Shown: positions 43,763-54,023, counted from the stretch's first letter. The stretch: DNA of 64,000 bases from Calothrix anomala FACHB-343 (GCF_014696435.1 NZ_JACJQG010000040.1:1-64000); one strand, 5' to 3'. Program-made: numbers and translations. Notes: a model not told the origin generated them from the sequence alone.

Positions 43763-44605
43763 TTATCCCAAAGCGATCGCATGATGACGAATATGATCTG
43801 CCATAAAACTAGCAATAAAATAATAACTATGGTCGTAGTCTTGTTGATAGCGTAAATTTAAAGGCTGTTTCACTTCTGCACAAACTTGCGCAAACACATC
43901 TGGTAATAATTGTGATGTTAAAAATTTATCCGCAGTCCCTTGGTCAATCAAAATAGAACTGTGATAACCTAATTGTTTCACCAATTCGCTAGCATCATAG
44001 CTACGCCAAGCTTCTTCATTAGTTCCTAAATAACGACTAAATGCTTTTTCACCCCAAGGACAACGCATAGGTGCGGTAATCGGTGCAAAAGCAGAGACAG
44101 ATTTATACAGGTGAGGATTACGCATTGCACAAACTAGCGCCCCATGTCCACCCATTGAATGACCAAAAATACCTTGTTTTTCTGACTGGGTAGGAAAGTT
44201 AGCATTAATTAAAGTAGGTAATTCTTGCACAATATAACTATACATTTGATAATGCGCTTTCCAAGGTTCTGTTGTCGCATCCACATAAAAACCCGCACCC
44301 GTACCAAAATCCCAATCATCATCTTCCCCAGCAATCCCCGTATTGCGAGGACTAGTATCTGGTGCAACTAGCATTAAACCATACTCTGCAGCGTAACGTT
44401 GCGCCCCAGCTTTCACCATAAAATTCTCTTCCGTACAAGTTAAACCAGAGAGAAAATAAAGAACTGGTACAGGTTTTTGACTAGCTTGCGGTGGTTGATA
44501 AACAGCAAAGCGCATTTCTCCATGACAAGTTGACGAAGCGTGGGAATAAAAGCCGACTTTACCAGCAAAACATTGATATTCTGATATAACTTTCAGATTA
44601 GTCAT
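43763..44605 (-). CDS. fghA: S-formylglutathione hydrolase
   Basis: A 280-aa serine hydrolase of the esterase D/S-formylglutathione hydrolase family, the last step of glutathione-dependent formaldehyde oxidation. Catalytic Ser in [20 protein letters not shown] (about residues 143-162), Asp in [12 protein letters not shown] and His in [12 protein letters not shown] are visible, with [15 protein letters not shown] as the oxyanion region. I start at the ATG at 44605 ([10 protein letters not shown]), with GAGG about 9 bases upstream, rather than at 44620. No formaldehyde dehydrogenase gene is adjacent. Confidence 0.9.
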   Translation of the reverse strand: MTNLKVISEYQCFAGKVGFYSHASSTCHGEMRFAVYQPPQASQKPVPVLYFLSGLTCTEENFMVKAGAQRYAAEYGLMLVAPDTSPRNTGIAGEDDDWDFGTGAGFYVDATTEPWKAHYQMYSYIVQELPTLINANFPTQSEKQGIFGHSMGGHGALVCAMRNPHLYKSVSAFAPITAPMRCPWGEKAFSRYLGTNEEAWRSYDASELVKQLGYHSSILIDQGTADKFLTSQLLPDVFAQVCAEVKQPLNLRYQQDYDHSYYFIASFMADHIRHHAIALG

Positions 44606-44652
44606 TAAATTAAACCTCATTTTTAAACAACTACCGCATAAGGATAATCATA

Positions 44653-44765
44653 CGCCTTGGAATTAATTCCAAGGCTAATAGCGCAAGTCTACTAAAGTAG
44701 ACTCAAGATTTTGAGGATATTTAGTCATCTACCCTTCGGTAAGACTTCGTGTACAGATGACTGTC
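44653..44765. repeat. Multi-hairpin dispersed repeat
   Basis: Three palindromes in a row: GCCTTGGAATTAATTCCAAG (44654-44673), AGTCTACTAAAGTAGACT (44687-44704) and AGTCATCT...AGATGACT (about 44723-44762). Same style as the modular hairpins at 1-120, 5280 and 39420. Confidence 0.7.
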
Positions 44766-44845
44766 ATTATGAGAATTGCTAAACCCTTTAGCATTGCTAA
44801 ATTGAACCAATTTGTACGAAAGAAAAATTTCCTCAAAAAACAATA

Positions 44846-44877
44846 AAAAAGTTCCACATATTTATGTAGAACTTTTT
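44846..44877 (-). terminator. Terminator of argS
   Basis: AAAAAGTTCTACATA and TATGTGGAACTTTTT on the minus strand form a 15-bp stem with one G-U pair, loop AA, followed by T-rich sequence. It lies about 145 bp after the argS stop, separated by heptamer repeats. Confidence 0.7.
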
Positions 44878-44959
44878 GCGAAAAATATAAATTGAGTTTT
44901 CAATCAATCAAACACAAAACCCTAGTACAACAAGACACTACCTGTCACAAAATCTCAAA

Positions 44960-45020
44960 ATATAATACTGTTGACTGTTGACTGTTGACTGTTGACTGTT
45001 GACTGTTGACTGTTGACTTA
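44960..45020. repeat. Heptamer tandem repeat (GTTGACT)
   Basis: About seven tandem TGTTGAC units at about 44967-45016, ending just at the argS stop codon. Confidence 0.92.
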
Positions 45021-46787
45021 CTAGATTCTTTCTAACACCTGAATTCCCAACAGTGATAAACCTAACTTTAACGTTCTCGCCGTTAAATTGCACAGAACTA
45101 ACCGAGATGTCCGCCAAGGTTCCTCTGCACCCAAAACCTGAACCCCTTGATTGCGATCGTAAAACTGATTAAACTTCTTACTCAGTTCATACAAATATTC
45201 ACACAACCGATTCGGCATTAAATCTTGTTCTACAGTATTAATAACTTCATCGAGTTGCAATAAATATTTTGCCAATGCTAACTCTGTTTCATGTTCTAAA
45301 ATAACCTTGGCATTATTTCCCAACTCTTCAAAGTTAATCTCACCCTTACGACTAATTCCCTGAACCCTGGCGTAAGCATACAGCATATAAGGAGCCGTAT
45401 TACCTTTGAGATCCAGCATTTTATCGTAACTAAAAATGTAGTTACTGGTGCGGTTTTGGCTTAAGTCAGCATATTTAACTGCACTAATACCAATTACCTC
45501 AGCAACATTATTAATAAACTCTTCAGTTTCTTCCCGTTGTTCTTCTTTCAATCTCGCTTCTAAATCTGTCCGAGTCCGAGAAATTGCTTCATCTAACAAA
45601 TCCCGTAACCTAACAGTATCTCCAGAACGAGTTTTAAATTTCTTCCCATCTTCCCCTAGCACCAAACCAAAAGGTACATGAATTAATTCCACATCATCAG
45701 GAATCCAGCCAGCTTTACGCGCTACTTGAAAGAATTGGGCAAAGTGATTTGATTGTCCAGCATCTGTGACATAAATTATCCGCTTCGCTTCATCTTTTTG
45801 AATCCGGTAACGTAAAGCGGCTAAATCTGTCGTTGCGTAGTTATAACCACCATCAGATTTTTGTACAATCAACGGCAAAGGTTCACCTTCTCTATTAGTA
45901 AACCCTTCCAAAAATACACATTTTGCACCTTGGTTTTCTACCAGCAATCCAGATTTTTCTAAATCTTCCACAATTCCTGGTAGTAAAGGATTATAAAAAG
46001 ATTCGCCCCGTTCTTTGACATCAACATCGAGTAAATCGTAAATTACCTGAAATTCATGTCTTGATTGTTCGCACAGCAATTTCCAAGCATGGATTGTATC
46101 TTCTGCACCAGCTTGTAATTTGACAACTTCTTGTCTCGCTGTTTCTTGGAAGGCTTCATCTGCATCAAAACGTTGTTTAGCTTTACGGTAAAAGCTAACT
46201 AAATCGCCAATATCTAAAGCATTTGCAGTAGTTAAAGCTTCTGGGTAAACTTCCCTCAGATAGGCGATTAACATCCCAAATTGAGTACCCCAATCACCCA
46301 CATGATTTAACCGCAAAACATCATGTCCGAGAAATTCTAAAATCCGGGCAATACTATCACCAATAATAGTAGAACGTAGATGCCCAACATGCATTTCCTT
46401 CGCAATATTCGGACTGGAAAAATCAACAATTTCTCGCTGTGGTGTTTTTGCAGTTGGTACACCTAAGCGCGAATCTGCGTGAATTGCGTTGATTTGTGCT
46501 TCCAGGTATGTGGGTTTCAGCTTAAGATTGATAAACCCAGGCCCAGCAATCTCTGGCGGTTCGCAGATTTCTGACACATCTAGATTATCCGCGATCGCAG
46601 TGGCAATTTGCCTTGGTTGCTTTCCTAATCTTTTACTCAAAGATAAAGCCACATTCGCCTGATAATCTCCAAACTTCGGATTGCTAGCAGTCACCAAAAT
46701 CGGATCTACTCCAGCATAATCAGCGCCAAACGCAGCCACCAAGGCCTGTGCAAATTGATGTTTTAGTTTTTCTTGTGTAGCGTTCAT
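45021..46787 (-). CDS. argS: Arginyl-tRNA synthetase
   Basis: A 588-aa class I aminoacyl-tRNA synthetase. The HIGH motif appears as [20 protein letters not shown] (about residues 131-150), preceded by the N-terminal additional domain and followed by [20 protein letters not shown]. The later [20 protein letters not shown] region matches ArgS, which usually lacks a canonical KMSKS. The C-terminal anticodon-binding domain has [20 protein letters not shown] and ends [18 protein letters not shown]. Length and order are normal. Essential translation enzyme; single gene followed by a terminator. Confidence 0.95.
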   Translation of the reverse strand: MNATQEKLKHQFAQALVAAFGADYAGVDPILVTASNPKFGDYQANVALSLSKRLGKQPRQIATAIADNLDVSEICEPPEIAGPGFINLKLKPTYLEAQINAIHADSRLGVPTAKTPQREIVDFSSPNIAKEMHVGHLRSTIIGDSIARILEFLGHDVLRLNHVGDWGTQFGMLIAYLREVYPEALTTANALDIGDLVSFYRKAKQRFDADEAFQETARQEVVKLQAGAEDTIHAWKLLCEQSRHEFQVIYDLLDVDVKERGESFYNPLLPGIVEDLEKSGLLVENQGAKCVFLEGFTNREGEPLPLIVQKSDGGYNYATTDLAALRYRIQKDEAKRIIYVTDAGQSNHFAQFFQVARKAGWIPDDVELIHVPFGLVLGEDGKKFKTRSGDTVRLRDLLDEAISRTRTDLEARLKEEQREETEEFINNVAEVIGISAVKYADLSQNRTSNYIFSYDKMLDLKGNTAPYMLYAYARVQGISRKGEINFEELGNNAKVILEHETELALAKYLLQLDEVINTVEQDLMPNRLCEYLYELSKKFNQFYDRNQGVQVLGAEEPWRTSRLVLCNLTARTLKLGLSLLGIQVLERI

Positions 46788-46899
46788 ATATAAATGTTAT
46801 CTGTGACAGGCGTAATGTGACTGTTGAAAGGTACATATTCTCAGGAGCTTGATTATTTTAACCTTAAAATATAGCCACCTACTCTAACTCAAGACTGTC

Positions 46900-47254
46900 A
46901 TGGTACAGTACAACCCCCTTGACTGTCTGCCATCCGCAGCAGAACTTCCCGACTCTGATGACACCCCGATAGATAACGAACTGCAAAACCTCATCCCTAA
47001 TTTACTAGAAGCGATTTTAGCTCTAGCATAAAATGACCGCGCTGACTGGTTTTTTGGTGTGGATATGGGCATTTATTCTGCACCATTAAAACCGCCATGA
47101 GTACCAGATAGATTTCTCAGCTTAGGAATAGAACATTTTGTAGAAAAAGAGGAACGCTTAAGTTATATCCTATGGGAAGAGGCAAGTACTGTTCCTATCT
47201 TAGCCTGAGAAGTCTTCTCCAAAAGCTTTGATGGCGAATACGAACAGAAAAAAA
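46900..47254 (+). pseudogene. Uma2-type endonuclease pseudogene
   Basis: One frame from the ATG at 46900 reads VQYNPLDCLPSAAELPDSDD then TPIDNELQNLIPNLLEAILA and, after in-frame stops, DWFFGVDMGIYSAPLKPP, VPDRFLSLGIEHFVEKEERL, SYILWEEA and DGEYEQKKTDIW. This matches the Uma2/DUF820 family of cyanobacterial restriction-like nucleases (PD-(D/E)XK fold). Three in-frame stops (after residues A43, P67-equivalent and A101-equivalent) interrupt it, and the last part no longer matches. The pieces stay in one frame, so loss is recent. Inactive. Confidence 0.75.
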
Positions 47255-47324
47255 CTGATATTTGGATAATAGCAAGTGCGATCGCTATCAAAACTGGACT
47301 TACGCCAAAATCCCCAAAATCGTT

Positions 47325-47398
47325 ATACCAATTAAAAGAATGCGACCGATGGTAGGGGCATGGCAGTGCCATGCCCTCTAAAATATATTGATGTGACG
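47325..47398. repeat. Copy of AATGGTAGGGGCATGGCA repeat
   Basis: GAATGCGACCGATGGTAGGG then GCATGGCAGTGCCATGCCCT and TAAAATATATTGATGTGACG. The same string, reversed, is at about 40776-40852. Confidence 0.85.
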
Positions 47399-47399
47399 C

Positions 47400-47993
47400 T
47401 TAACAACTTCCTTCCCAAATCAAAAGTTGTCTAGAAGCTGCAACAAAACAGTTAAGATGCTTCGGTGGGTAAAGAAAATGATCGTAGGCTAACGCCATCT
47501 GTCTAGCAGCCTCACTATATGGTACTCGGCCGATTCCCGTACCTAAACCAGGACAAGCAATGCTATTAATTTTATACTGTGAGTTTTGGTTATGTTGTCG
47601 CACCGACAACAGCATGGCCCACATCGCTACATAAGGAACATCTGTGCCAATAATAGACATAGGAACTCGCATTGTCGGCGTATGCGCTAAAAATGGATGT
47701 AATGGATGACCAGTTTCTACAATCATTGACGTTCCTACTGGCTGTTCGCCTAAATACCTTGTCAGTATTTGTTGCTGGACTATTTCCATCAATGCACTAC
47801 CAAAAAACTTGATAATGGCAGCATCTATCCCACCATCCATCATCCCAAATGAATTACCAGGGCTAACTAAACAGTCATAGTTCGGTAACCACTCAAAGTA
47901 GTCATTAACGATTTCAACATTAGGCAAATAATAAAAATGTTCTTGAAATGCTGCTGCTAATGATGAATCGGGCGCTACTAATATCAGTTTCAA
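47400..47993 (-). CDS. Macro-domain protein
   Basis: A 197-aa single-domain protein with macro-domain hallmarks: CLVSPGNSFGMMDGGIDAAI (the ADP-ribose-binding loop) at about residues 42-61, VGTSMIVETGHPLHPFLAHT, and the second loop ACPGLGTGIGRVPYSEAARQ at about 152-171. Macro domains bind or hydrolyse ADP-ribose and its derivatives. No ADP-ribosyltransferase gene is adjacent. It lies between the Uma2 pseudogene and XisH. Stand-alone macro-domain protein; substrate unknown. Confidence 0.85.
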   Translation of the reverse strand: MKLILVAPDSSLAAAFQEHFYYLPNVEIVNDYFEWLPNYDCLVSPGNSFGMMDGGIDAAIIKFFGSALMEIVQQQILTRYLGEQPVGTSMIVETGHPLHPFLAHTPTMRVPMSIIGTDVPYVAMWAMLLSVRQHNQNSQYKINSIACPGLGTGIGRVPYSEAARQMALAYDHFLYPPKHLNCFVAASRQLLIWEGSC

Positions 47994-48132
47994 GCTTTAT
48001 TCCTCCGCTTGAATACTGATTATACACGCATTCATTTTTCAGAAACTTAAGATACCTGTCAACATTATTGTGGCTTTACTTGTTTCTCAGGTATCAATAG
48101 ATTGTAAACACATAGTCACCTAAATTTACATT

Positions 48133-48582
48133 GTGTCTGCTAGAGATGCCTTTCATGAAGTTGTCAAAATTGCTCTCCAGAAGGATAATTGGTTGATTAC
48201 CCACGATCCTTACCCTCTACAAGCTGGTATATTTGACCTTGCCATTGACCTCGGTGCAGAAAAAGTGATTGCAGCCCAAAGGGAAGGATGGAAAATTGCT
48301 GTAGAAATTAAAAGTTTCCTAGGCCCATCAAAAATTTCAGAGTTTTACACAGCCTTGGGACAATTCATAGCATATAGATCAGCCTTAAATATCCAAGATC
48401 CAAAACGAGTTTTATATCTAGCAGTCTCCAGCGATATTTATGATCGCTTTTTTGTCACACCATTTATTCAGGGACTTATTGAGCAAAACCATCTGCTGTT
48501 GTTGATTTACGATATTGATAGGGAGGTAATTGAACGATGGCTACCATCGATGAATACCGAAGACATATCCAAAACTTACTAA
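48133..48582 (+). CDS. xisH: XisH-family protein
   Basis: A 149-aa protein of the XisH family, named for excision of the Nostoc fdxN element in heterocysts. Seen: VSARDAFHEVVKIALQKDNW (GTG start), WLITHDPYPLQAGIFDLAID, EKVIAAQREGWKIAVEIKSF and FYTALGQFIAYRSALNIQDP. The D...EIK pattern with the preceding strand fits a PD-(D/E)XK nuclease-like fold, as noted for the family. It overlaps the next gene by 46 bp. Many cyanobacteria carry several XisHI pairs; whether this one acts in excision is unknown. Confidence 0.88.
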   Translation: MSARDAFHEVVKIALQKDNWLITHDPYPLQAGIFDLAIDLGAEKVIAAQREGWKIAVEIKSFLGPSKISEFYTALGQFIAYRSALNIQDPKRVLYLAVSSDIYDRFFVTPFIQGLIEQNHLLLLIYDIDREVIERWLPSMNTEDISKTY

Positions 48583-48869
48583 TCGAACACGCCAAACTAG
48601 TATGGGACGAACGTATTCAAGCTCAAACTATTTTTGATACTGAACGCGACCACTACCAACTAGTTTATGTTGGTTGGCGCGGTTCAAAGCGAATGTATGG
48701 CACTGTCCTTCACCTCGATATTATCAATGACAAAATTTGGGTTCAGCAGGACGGAACCGAGGTTGGTGTCGCTAATCAATTAGTTGAACTCGGTGTACCA
48801 AAACAAGACATCGTTTTGGGCTTTGATCCACCAAAGATGCGTCATTACACTGACTTTGCAGTAGGCTAA
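48537..48869 (+). CDS. xisI: XisI-family protein
   Basis: A 110-aa partner of XisH. ATIDEYRRHIQNLLIEHAKL, VYVGWRGSKRMYGTVLHLDI and IWVQQDGTEVGVANQLVELG with LGFDPPKMRHYTDFAVG match the XisI family. Its ATG lies inside the 3' end of xisH (46-bp overlap in another frame), so the two are almost surely co-translated. XisI and XisH are found paired in cyanobacteria and control excision of the fdxN element in Nostoc; their biochemical partnership is not settled. Confidence 0.9.
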   Translation: MATIDEYRRHIQNLLIEHAKLVWDERIQAQTIFDTERDHYQLVYVGWRGSKRMYGTVLHLDIINDKIWVQQDGTEVGVANQLVELGVPKQDIVLGFDPPKMRHYTDFAVG

Positions 48870-48940
48870 TCGCAGTTATATTCAAAAACAAAATCCACCT
48901 GAATACAAAATTATCAGGTGGACTTATTAAATATTTTTAG

Positions 48941-49326
48941 TGGATCCGAGCAGAGTCGAACTGCTGTCCAGCCTGGGTATTAACCCCCCGCTCATTCACA
49001 GGTTTAGCCTATCTGACCCTCAAGGCGGGAATCGTTCATTATCCCGAACGTAGGATGCTCTGATTAAGTCTTAGCTAGCAAGCCAACCAGAGAACACTTG
49101 CTAGAGCATCCGTTGGGGTTGGTCTCTAGCCCTTAACGGAGTCGGACTAAAGACGCTCGAACCTATAAGAGGCTATTAGGCAGCAACTAGGGCTTCCTTA
49201 CGAGCAAATTTTACGATGTTATTCGCATTTACTTTTGTTTTGAGCCTTTGATTTGCGAGAGGAGACTCACTCTCGACCTGAATCACAGAGCAGCGTTCGC
49301 CAACCTGTCGAAACCGTGACGGACCC
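48941..49326 (-). ncRNA. ssrA: Transfer-messenger RNA (tmRNA)
   Basis: A 386-nt RNA. The 5' end GGGTCCG (49326-49320) pairs with the 3' CGGATCC (48948-48942) to form the acceptor stem, with a G-U pair. The T-arm GTTCGACTCTGCTC is near the 3' end. The tag reading frame is 49226-49176: ANNIVKFARKEALVAA then TAA, the typical cyanobacterial degradation tag. The bases after the discriminator are CTA, so the CCA tail must be added after transcription. It rescues stalled ribosomes. Coordinates are exact to within a few bases. Confidence 0.95.
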
Positions 49327-49343
49327 ATGTGCTTCATACTTCA

Positions 49344-49349
49344 ATTATA
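49344..49349 (-). promoter_or_regulatory. Probable -10 box for tmRNA
   Basis: TATAAT on the minus strand, about 18 bases before the mature 5' end, which is a normal distance for a precursor trimmed by RNase P. No convincing -35 box at 17 bases. Confidence 0.45.
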
Positions 49350-49389
49350 ATACACGGATTTTCAATTGTGTGTGCGGACAAAAAAATTT

Positions 49390-49560
49390 GTCTGTAGTCA
49401 ATAGTCAATAGTCAATAGTCAATAGTCAATAGTCCAATGACAAATGACAACACTTCGGCAGAGCTTCAGTGCATCGCTGAAAAATGACAAATGACCAATG
49501 ACCAATGACAAATGACGAATGACAGCTTTCACGCAAAATCCACAAGATACAGCTTTACCC
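49390..49560. repeat. Heptamer tandem repeats
   Basis: About five AGTCAAT units (about 49395-49432) and TGACAAATGACCAATGACCA heptamers (about 49483-49520). The region between is unremarkable. Confidence 0.9.
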
Positions 49561-49570
49561 TAAAACTCAA

Positions 49571-49612
49571 AATAGCCAACTGCTAACTTAAAATAACTAG
49601 CAATTGGCTATT
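49571..49612 (-). terminator. Terminator of the atp operon
   Basis: AATAGCCAA (49571-49579) and TTGGCTATT (49604-49612) are perfect arms, extended by an inner GCTAAC/GTTAGC-like stem. On the minus strand it is followed by TTGAGTTTTAGGG. It lies 28 bp after the gamma subunit stop. Confidence 0.75.
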
Positions 49613-49639
49613 TATGAGAAATCAACAATTGACAAGTCC

Positions 49640-50587
49640 CTAAGTTAACGCTTCCGCACCACCCACAACTTCTAGAAGTTCTTGGGTAATTGCCGCTTGT
49701 CGAGCTTTGTTGTAAGACAAAGATAGGGTTCTGATCAATTCACCGGCGTTATCGCTGGCGTTGTTCATTGCTGTCATCCGTGCTGCTAGTTCGCTAGCTG
49801 CTGATTCTTGCAACGCCCGTAATAGCTGGTTGCTAAGATATAAAGGCAACAAAGAATCCAGAATTTGTACTGGATCTTGTTCAAAAATCATATCGCGAGA
49901 CAAAGGACGAACTTCAGTAGTCACTTTTTGCCGTTCTACTTGAAATTGACCGCCACGGGTTGTCAAGCGGAAGATTTCGTCATCAGCTGCTTCTAAACCT
50001 TGAGCATCTAAAGGTAGCAAGGTTTGCACAACTGGACGAGAACTAACCAAGGAGACAAATCGGGTGTAAATTAATTCGATCCGGTCTACACTTTCCGACA
50101 AGAACAAAGACAACAACTCGTCAGCGATTTTGTTAGCTTCGGCTGCGGTAGGAATTTGTTCTAAGCCACTGTAGGTAGCATCGATAGGTTGGTTACGGCG
50201 TTGGAAGTATTGGATTGACTTGCGACCTACCAACACAAATTTGTAATCTATACCTTCAGCTTGCAGTTCCTTCACACGGTTTTCAGCGCGACGGATGACG
50301 TTACTATTGTAACCGCCACACAAACCGCGATCGCCTGCGATGACTAACAGCCCTACTGTTTTAACTTCCCGCTTTCTCAACAGGGGTAAGTTAGCTTCTT
50401 CAAACCGCAGCCGGGTTTGCAGACCGTATAAAACTTGCGCTAGTTTATCCGCAAAAGGACGGGTAGCTAATACTTGCTCTTGCGCCCGGCGTACTCTCGC
50501 CGCAGCAACCAGCCGCATAGCTTCTGTGATTTTTTTGGTGTTTTTGACCGACTGAATGCGATCGCGTATTGCTTTAAGATTAGGCAT
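49640..50587 (-). CDS. atpC: ATP synthase gamma subunit
   Basis: A 315-aa protein, the central rotor shaft of F1. Conserved N-terminal helix [20 protein letters not shown] then [19 protein letters not shown] and C-terminal helix [20 protein letters not shown] are clear. Cyanobacterial gamma has a regulatory insert without the plant redox Cys pair; none is seen here. I start at 50587, the usual MPNLKAIRD, rather than at the upstream ATG. Last gene of the operon; ends just before the terminator. Confidence 0.95.
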   Translation of the reverse strand: MPNLKAIRDRIQSVKNTKKITEAMRLVAAARVRRAQEQVLATRPFADKLAQVLYGLQTRLRFEEANLPLLRKREVKTVGLLVIAGDRGLCGGYNSNVIRRAENRVKELQAEGIDYKFVLVGRKSIQYFQRRNQPIDATYSGLEQIPTAAEANKIADELLSLFLSESVDRIELIYTRFVSLVSSRPVVQTLLPLDAQGLEAADDEIFRLTTRGGQFQVERQKVTTEVRPLSRDMIFEQDPVQILDSLLPLYLSNQLLRALQESAASELAARMTAMNNASDNAGELIRTLSLSYNKARQAAITQELLEVVGGAEALT

Positions 50588-50685
50588 ATTCTTGAGTTCT
50601 GAGTCAATAGTCAATGGTCAATAGTCCAAAGTCAAGAGTCGAGAGTTTTTTGACTGTTGACTCTTGACTGTTGACTCTTGACTAA

Positions 50686-52206
50686 TTACACTGTCGCCTT
50701 GAAGGTCTTCTTGAATTCGGTTAGCGCTTCCTTCAAAGCAGCTTCTTCAGCGTCACCTAATGCTTTAGAAGATTTCACTGCTTCAGCGTACTGAGGTTTG
50801 CCTGTCTTTAAGTAATCGCGGAGACCTCTGGTAAAGCTGGTAACTTTTTCTACTGGGATATCATCTAAATAACCGTTGATACCCGCATAGAGAACTGCTA
50901 CTTGCTCGTATACAGACAGGGGGTCATTTTGGGGCTGCTTCAGGAGTTCCCGTAAGCGCTGACCGCGTGCCAATTGGTCTTGAGTAGCTTTATCTAAGTC
51001 AGAAGCAAATTGCGCGAAGGCTTGCAGGTCGTCAAATTGTGCTAGTTCCAATTTAATCTTACCGGCAACTTTTTTCATTGCCTTGGTTTGTGCCGCAGAA
51101 CCTACACGGGATACAGAGATACCGGGGTTTACAGCGGGACGGATACCAGCGTTGAACAAGTCAGAAGACAAGAAGATCTGACCGTCGGTAATCGAAATTA
51201 CGTTGGTGGGGATGTATGCGGATACGTCACCTGCTTGGGTTTCGATGATGGGTAGAGCGGTCATGCTACCTTTACCCAATTCATCACTCAGTTTCGCTGC
51301 TCTTTCTAACAAGCGAGAGTGAATGTAGAATACGTCTCCGGGGTAAGCTTCCCGTCCGGGTGGACGACGCAACAGCAAGGACATTTGGCGATAAGCTTGG
51401 GCTTGCTTGGAAAGGTCGTCGTAAATTACGAGAGTAGCTTTGCCTTTGTACATGAAGTACTCAGCAATGGTGGCTCCGGTGTAGGGAGCGAGGAATTGTA
51501 GGGTTGCAGGGTCACTGGCGTTAGCGGCGACGACTACGGTGTAGTCCATTGCGCCTTTGTCTTGCAGTGTTTGAACAACGTTAGCAACGGTGGAAGCTTT
51601 TTGGCCGACAGCAACGTATACACAAACTACATCTTCACCTTTTTGGTTGATGATTGTGTCAATTGCGATCGCTGTTTTACCAGTTTGACGGTCACCAATG
51701 ATTAACTCGCGCTGACCGCGACCGATGGGAATCATGGAGTCGATAGCTGTAATCCCGGTTTGCATCGGTTCGTGTACAGAACGACGAGCAATAATACCAG
51801 GTGCTGGAGATTCAATCAAACGGCTTTCTGTGGTCTTGATATCTCCCTTACCATCGATAGGACGACCTAAGGCGTCAACCACTCGTCCAATCAATGCTTC
51901 CCCTACGGGTACTTGGGCAATTCTGCCGGTAGCAGTTACAGAGCTACCTTCTTGAATTTCCCGACCTTCACCCATTAACACCGCACCCACGTTGTCTTCT
52001 TCTAAGTTTTGGGCGATGCCAACTGTACCGTCTTCAAATTCTAATAGCTCCCCAGCCATAGCCTTTTCCAGACCATAGATCCGGGCAATACCGTCACCGA
52101 CTTGCAGCACGGTACCGACGTTAGCAACTTTGACATCTTGGTCGTATTGCTCGATTTGCTGTTGAATAATGCTACTAATTTCGTCAGGTCTGATTGAAAT
52201 GCTCAT
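50686..52206 (-). CDS. atpA: ATP synthase alpha subunit
   Basis: A 506-aa F1 alpha subunit with the P-loop [13 protein letters not shown] (about residues 170-182), the N-terminal [35 protein letters not shown] and the alpha signature [20 protein letters not shown]. Length matches other cyanobacterial subunits. It sits 98 bp after atpC's start and 62 bp before atpH in the leftward operon, with no frameshift. Confidence 0.97.
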   Translation of the reverse strand: MSISIRPDEISSIIQQQIEQYDQDVKVANVGTVLQVGDGIARIYGLEKAMAGELLEFEDGTVGIAQNLEEDNVGAVLMGEGREIQEGSSVTATGRIAQVPVGEALIGRVVDALGRPIDGKGDIKTTESRLIESPAPGIIARRSVHEPMQTGITAIDSMIPIGRGQRELIIGDRQTGKTAIAIDTIINQKGEDVVCVYVAVGQKASTVANVVQTLQDKGAMDYTVVVAANASDPATLQFLAPYTGATIAEYFMYKGKATLVIYDDLSKQAQAYRQMSLLLRRPPGREAYPGDVFYIHSRLLERAAKLSDELGKGSMTALPIIETQAGDVSAYIPTNVISITDGQIFLSSDLFNAGIRPAVNPGISVSRVGSAAQTKAMKKVAGKIKLELAQFDDLQAFAQFASDLDKATQDQLARGQRLRELLKQPQNDPLSVYEQVAVLYAGINGYLDDIPVEKVTSFTRGLRDYLKTGKPQYAEAVKSSKALGDAEEAALKEALTEFKKTFKATV

Positions 52207-52268
52207 GTGTCTAACTTTTTTTTTGGGAGACGGAACAGAGTAATCGGTTCACCGAAACTACTGAATTT

Positions 52269-52823
52269 CTATGAACTGCTTAAGCGCAAAGAAAGGCGGC
52301 GCAACTGACCTCGTAAACTAGCGTCAATTACCTGCGAGCCGACTTTAATGATCAAACCACCAATTAAGTCGCGGTCGGTGTTGATTTCCAGTTCTACTTG
52401 GCGAGCATTAGTGATGGAAAGAACCTTTTCTTTTACAGCTTGTTGTTGAGCTTCTGTGAGGGGAACGGCTGAAGTTACTTCCGCTAATACGGTTTGATTC
52501 AGCTCGCGCAACAACGTTAAATACTGCTGTAAAATCTGCTCTAAGAAGAAAATCCGCCGCTTATCTACTAGCAGCTGCAAAAATTTGCGTAAGTAGGGAT
52601 TTGCGCCATCACCCAAGATTTGAGTAATGACTGCTTTTTTCTGATCCGGCTTAATAAACGGGTTGTCAATTAAGTTTTGCAGTGGTGCTGAATTTTTCAA
52701 CAAATTCAACAAAGCCCGCGCATCTTCACCAAATTCTTCTGTCAGATTCTGGGATTTAGCAATTGACATCAAAGCCTGAGCGTAAGGTTGGGCGACTTCG
52801 GCTGTTTCTACATTACTTTTCAT
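52269..52823 (-). CDS. atpH: ATP synthase delta subunit
   Basis: A 184-aa delta subunit (OSCP) that links F1 to the peripheral stalk. Seen: VAQPYAQALMSIAKSQNLTE, NPFIKPDQKKAVITQILGDG and C-terminal VELEINTDRDLIGGLIIKVG SQVIDASLRGQLRRLSLRL. Its ATG overlaps the preceding atpF stop by one base (TGATG), so the two are translationally coupled. Confidence 0.95.
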   Translation of the reverse strand: MKSNVETAEVAQPYAQALMSIAKSQNLTEEFGEDARALLNLLKNSAPLQNLIDNPFIKPDQKKAVITQILGDGANPYLRKFLQLLVDKRRIFFLEQILQQYLTLLRELNQTVLAEVTSAVPLTEAQQQAVKEKVLSITNARQVELEINTDRDLIGGLIIKVGSQVIDASLRGQLRRLSLRLSSS

Positions 52824-53380
52824 CAGCGTCCTCCCACCTGCGCGATACTGCGGTCAATTATTGTTTGTTGAACATCGTCAGCAATACCAGCCCGCAGTTC
52901 TGACTCGACTTTTTGCAATGCCAATGCAGCTACACGCTGCCGTAATTCGGCTAGCGCTCGCTCTCTTTCTGTATTCAAATCTGCTGCTGCTGTTTGTTTT
53001 AAGCGTTCCACATCTTGTGCTGCTTTTGCCAATACAGCGTCTTTCGCAGCTTGAGCGCTTTCTTCGGCAGCTTGGCGGATGCGTTGTGCTTCTGCCTGAG
53101 CTTGAGTTAACTGCTCTTGCGCCTGAGATAAAGCTGTTTGCGCCTCTTTTTGGCGTTTTTCTGCTTCCCGAACTGCGGTTTCAATTTTTGACCGTCGCTC
53201 GTTCAGGATATTGCTTAAAACTTTACGTCCGAAGTAGAATAATATGCCAATCAGAATCGCTAGGTTAATGAGATTGGTTTCTAGTATGTCTAGGTTTAGA
53301 CCGAAACCACCTTCTGCTGCGCCTTCTGCTAATTCAGAGTGTTCTGTGGCAAGTAATAAGAATGTGCCCATGTTACCCAT
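52823..53380 (-). CDS. atpF: ATP synthase b subunit
   Basis: A 185-aa b subunit. The membrane segment [20 protein letters not shown] (about residues 30-50) is followed by a long charged coiled coil rich in Ala, Gln and Glu (about 60-160). It forms the peripheral stalk with b'. The start may be M4. Directly coupled to atpH. The region between it and atpG carries a short repeat (53417-53510). Confidence 0.95.
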   Translation of the reverse strand: MGNMGTFLLLATEHSELAEGAAEGGFGLNLDILETNLINLAILIGILFYFGRKVLSNILNERRSKIETAVREAEKRQKEAQTALSQAQEQLTQAQAEAQRIRQAAEESAQAAKDAVLAKAAQDVERLKQTAAADLNTERERALAELRQRVAALALQKVESELRAGIADDVQQTIIDRSIAQVGGR

Positions 53381-53416
53381 CTACAAGTGCGCTGCTTGCT
53401 AATACGTTGTATTTTC

Positions 53417-53510
53417 CCGCAGGGAAATAAAGTTACTTAATGCCGCAGGGAAATAAAGTTACTTAACCCCGAAGGCAAATTAAGTGGCTTAACTTCCCGA
53501 AGGAAAAAAG
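53417..53510. repeat. 26-bp repeats between atpF and atpG
   Basis: CCGCAGGGAAATAAAGTTAC TTAA occurs twice exactly (53417-53440 and 53443-53466), then degraded copies starting CCCGAAGGCAAATTAAGTGG and TCCCGAAGGAAAAAAGTGCC. It lies in the untranslated gap inside the operon. Confidence 0.85.
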
Positions 53511-53591
53511 TGCCTTTTGCTGACACTTAATTAAGCGCTGTGGGTGAAGTGCCCATTTGCGCGTATGCTTTCACAGAACCTATACTGTCGC

Positions 53592-54023
53592 TTATCTAGC
53601 GAGAGTCGGCCCTAATAGTTTTTCTAGAATTTGTCTGCTTAGAGCATCAACTTGTTGTTCTAACTCGCTAAAAGCTCGTTGTTTTTGTTGCTCTATTTCA
53701 ATAGCAGCGCGTTCTCTTTCTTGTTGAGCTTCCTGTTGCGCCTCAGCGATTTTTTGGGCAGTAATTTTCTTAGCTTCCAACTGAGCAGATTCTATACTAG
53801 CTTGCGACTGCCTGCGAGCGTCTGCTAGCTGCTGCTCGTATTCCTGGGTTAAGCGTTCGGCTTTAGCCAAGCGTTCTTTAGCTTCAAGGGTATTCGTTCG
53901 GATGTAATTATCGCGATCGTCCAGCACCTTGGTCAGTGGCTTATAGAAAATTACATTCAACAAAGCTGCTAACAACAGGAACTGCAATGCCATTAATGGC
54001 AAAGTAGCATCGAAATCAAACAT
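53592..54023 (-). CDS. atpG: ATP synthase b' subunit
   Basis: A 143-aa second b-type subunit, present in photosynthetic bacteria as b and b'. Membrane segment [20 protein letters not shown] (about residues 9-28), then the conserved [18 protein letters not shown] and a long coiled coil ([20 protein letters not shown]). Together with atpF it forms the peripheral stalk heterodimer. Confidence 0.95.
   Translation of the reverse strand: MFDFDATLPLMALQFLLLAALLNVIFYKPLTKVLDDRDNYIRTNTLEAKERLAKAERLTQEYEQQLADARRQSQASIESAQLEAKKITAQKIAEAQQEAQQERERAAIEIEQQKQRAFSELEQQVDALSRQILEKLLGPTLAR

Noticed and set aside
46884-47072. 62-aa minus-strand frame
   Set aside because: Antisense of the Uma2 pseudogene, whose plus-strand motifs are recognisable.
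48900-49330. A tRNA gene at the tRNA-like part of this region
   Set aside because: The acceptor and T-arm belong to tmRNA, with the tag frame and long middle region between them.
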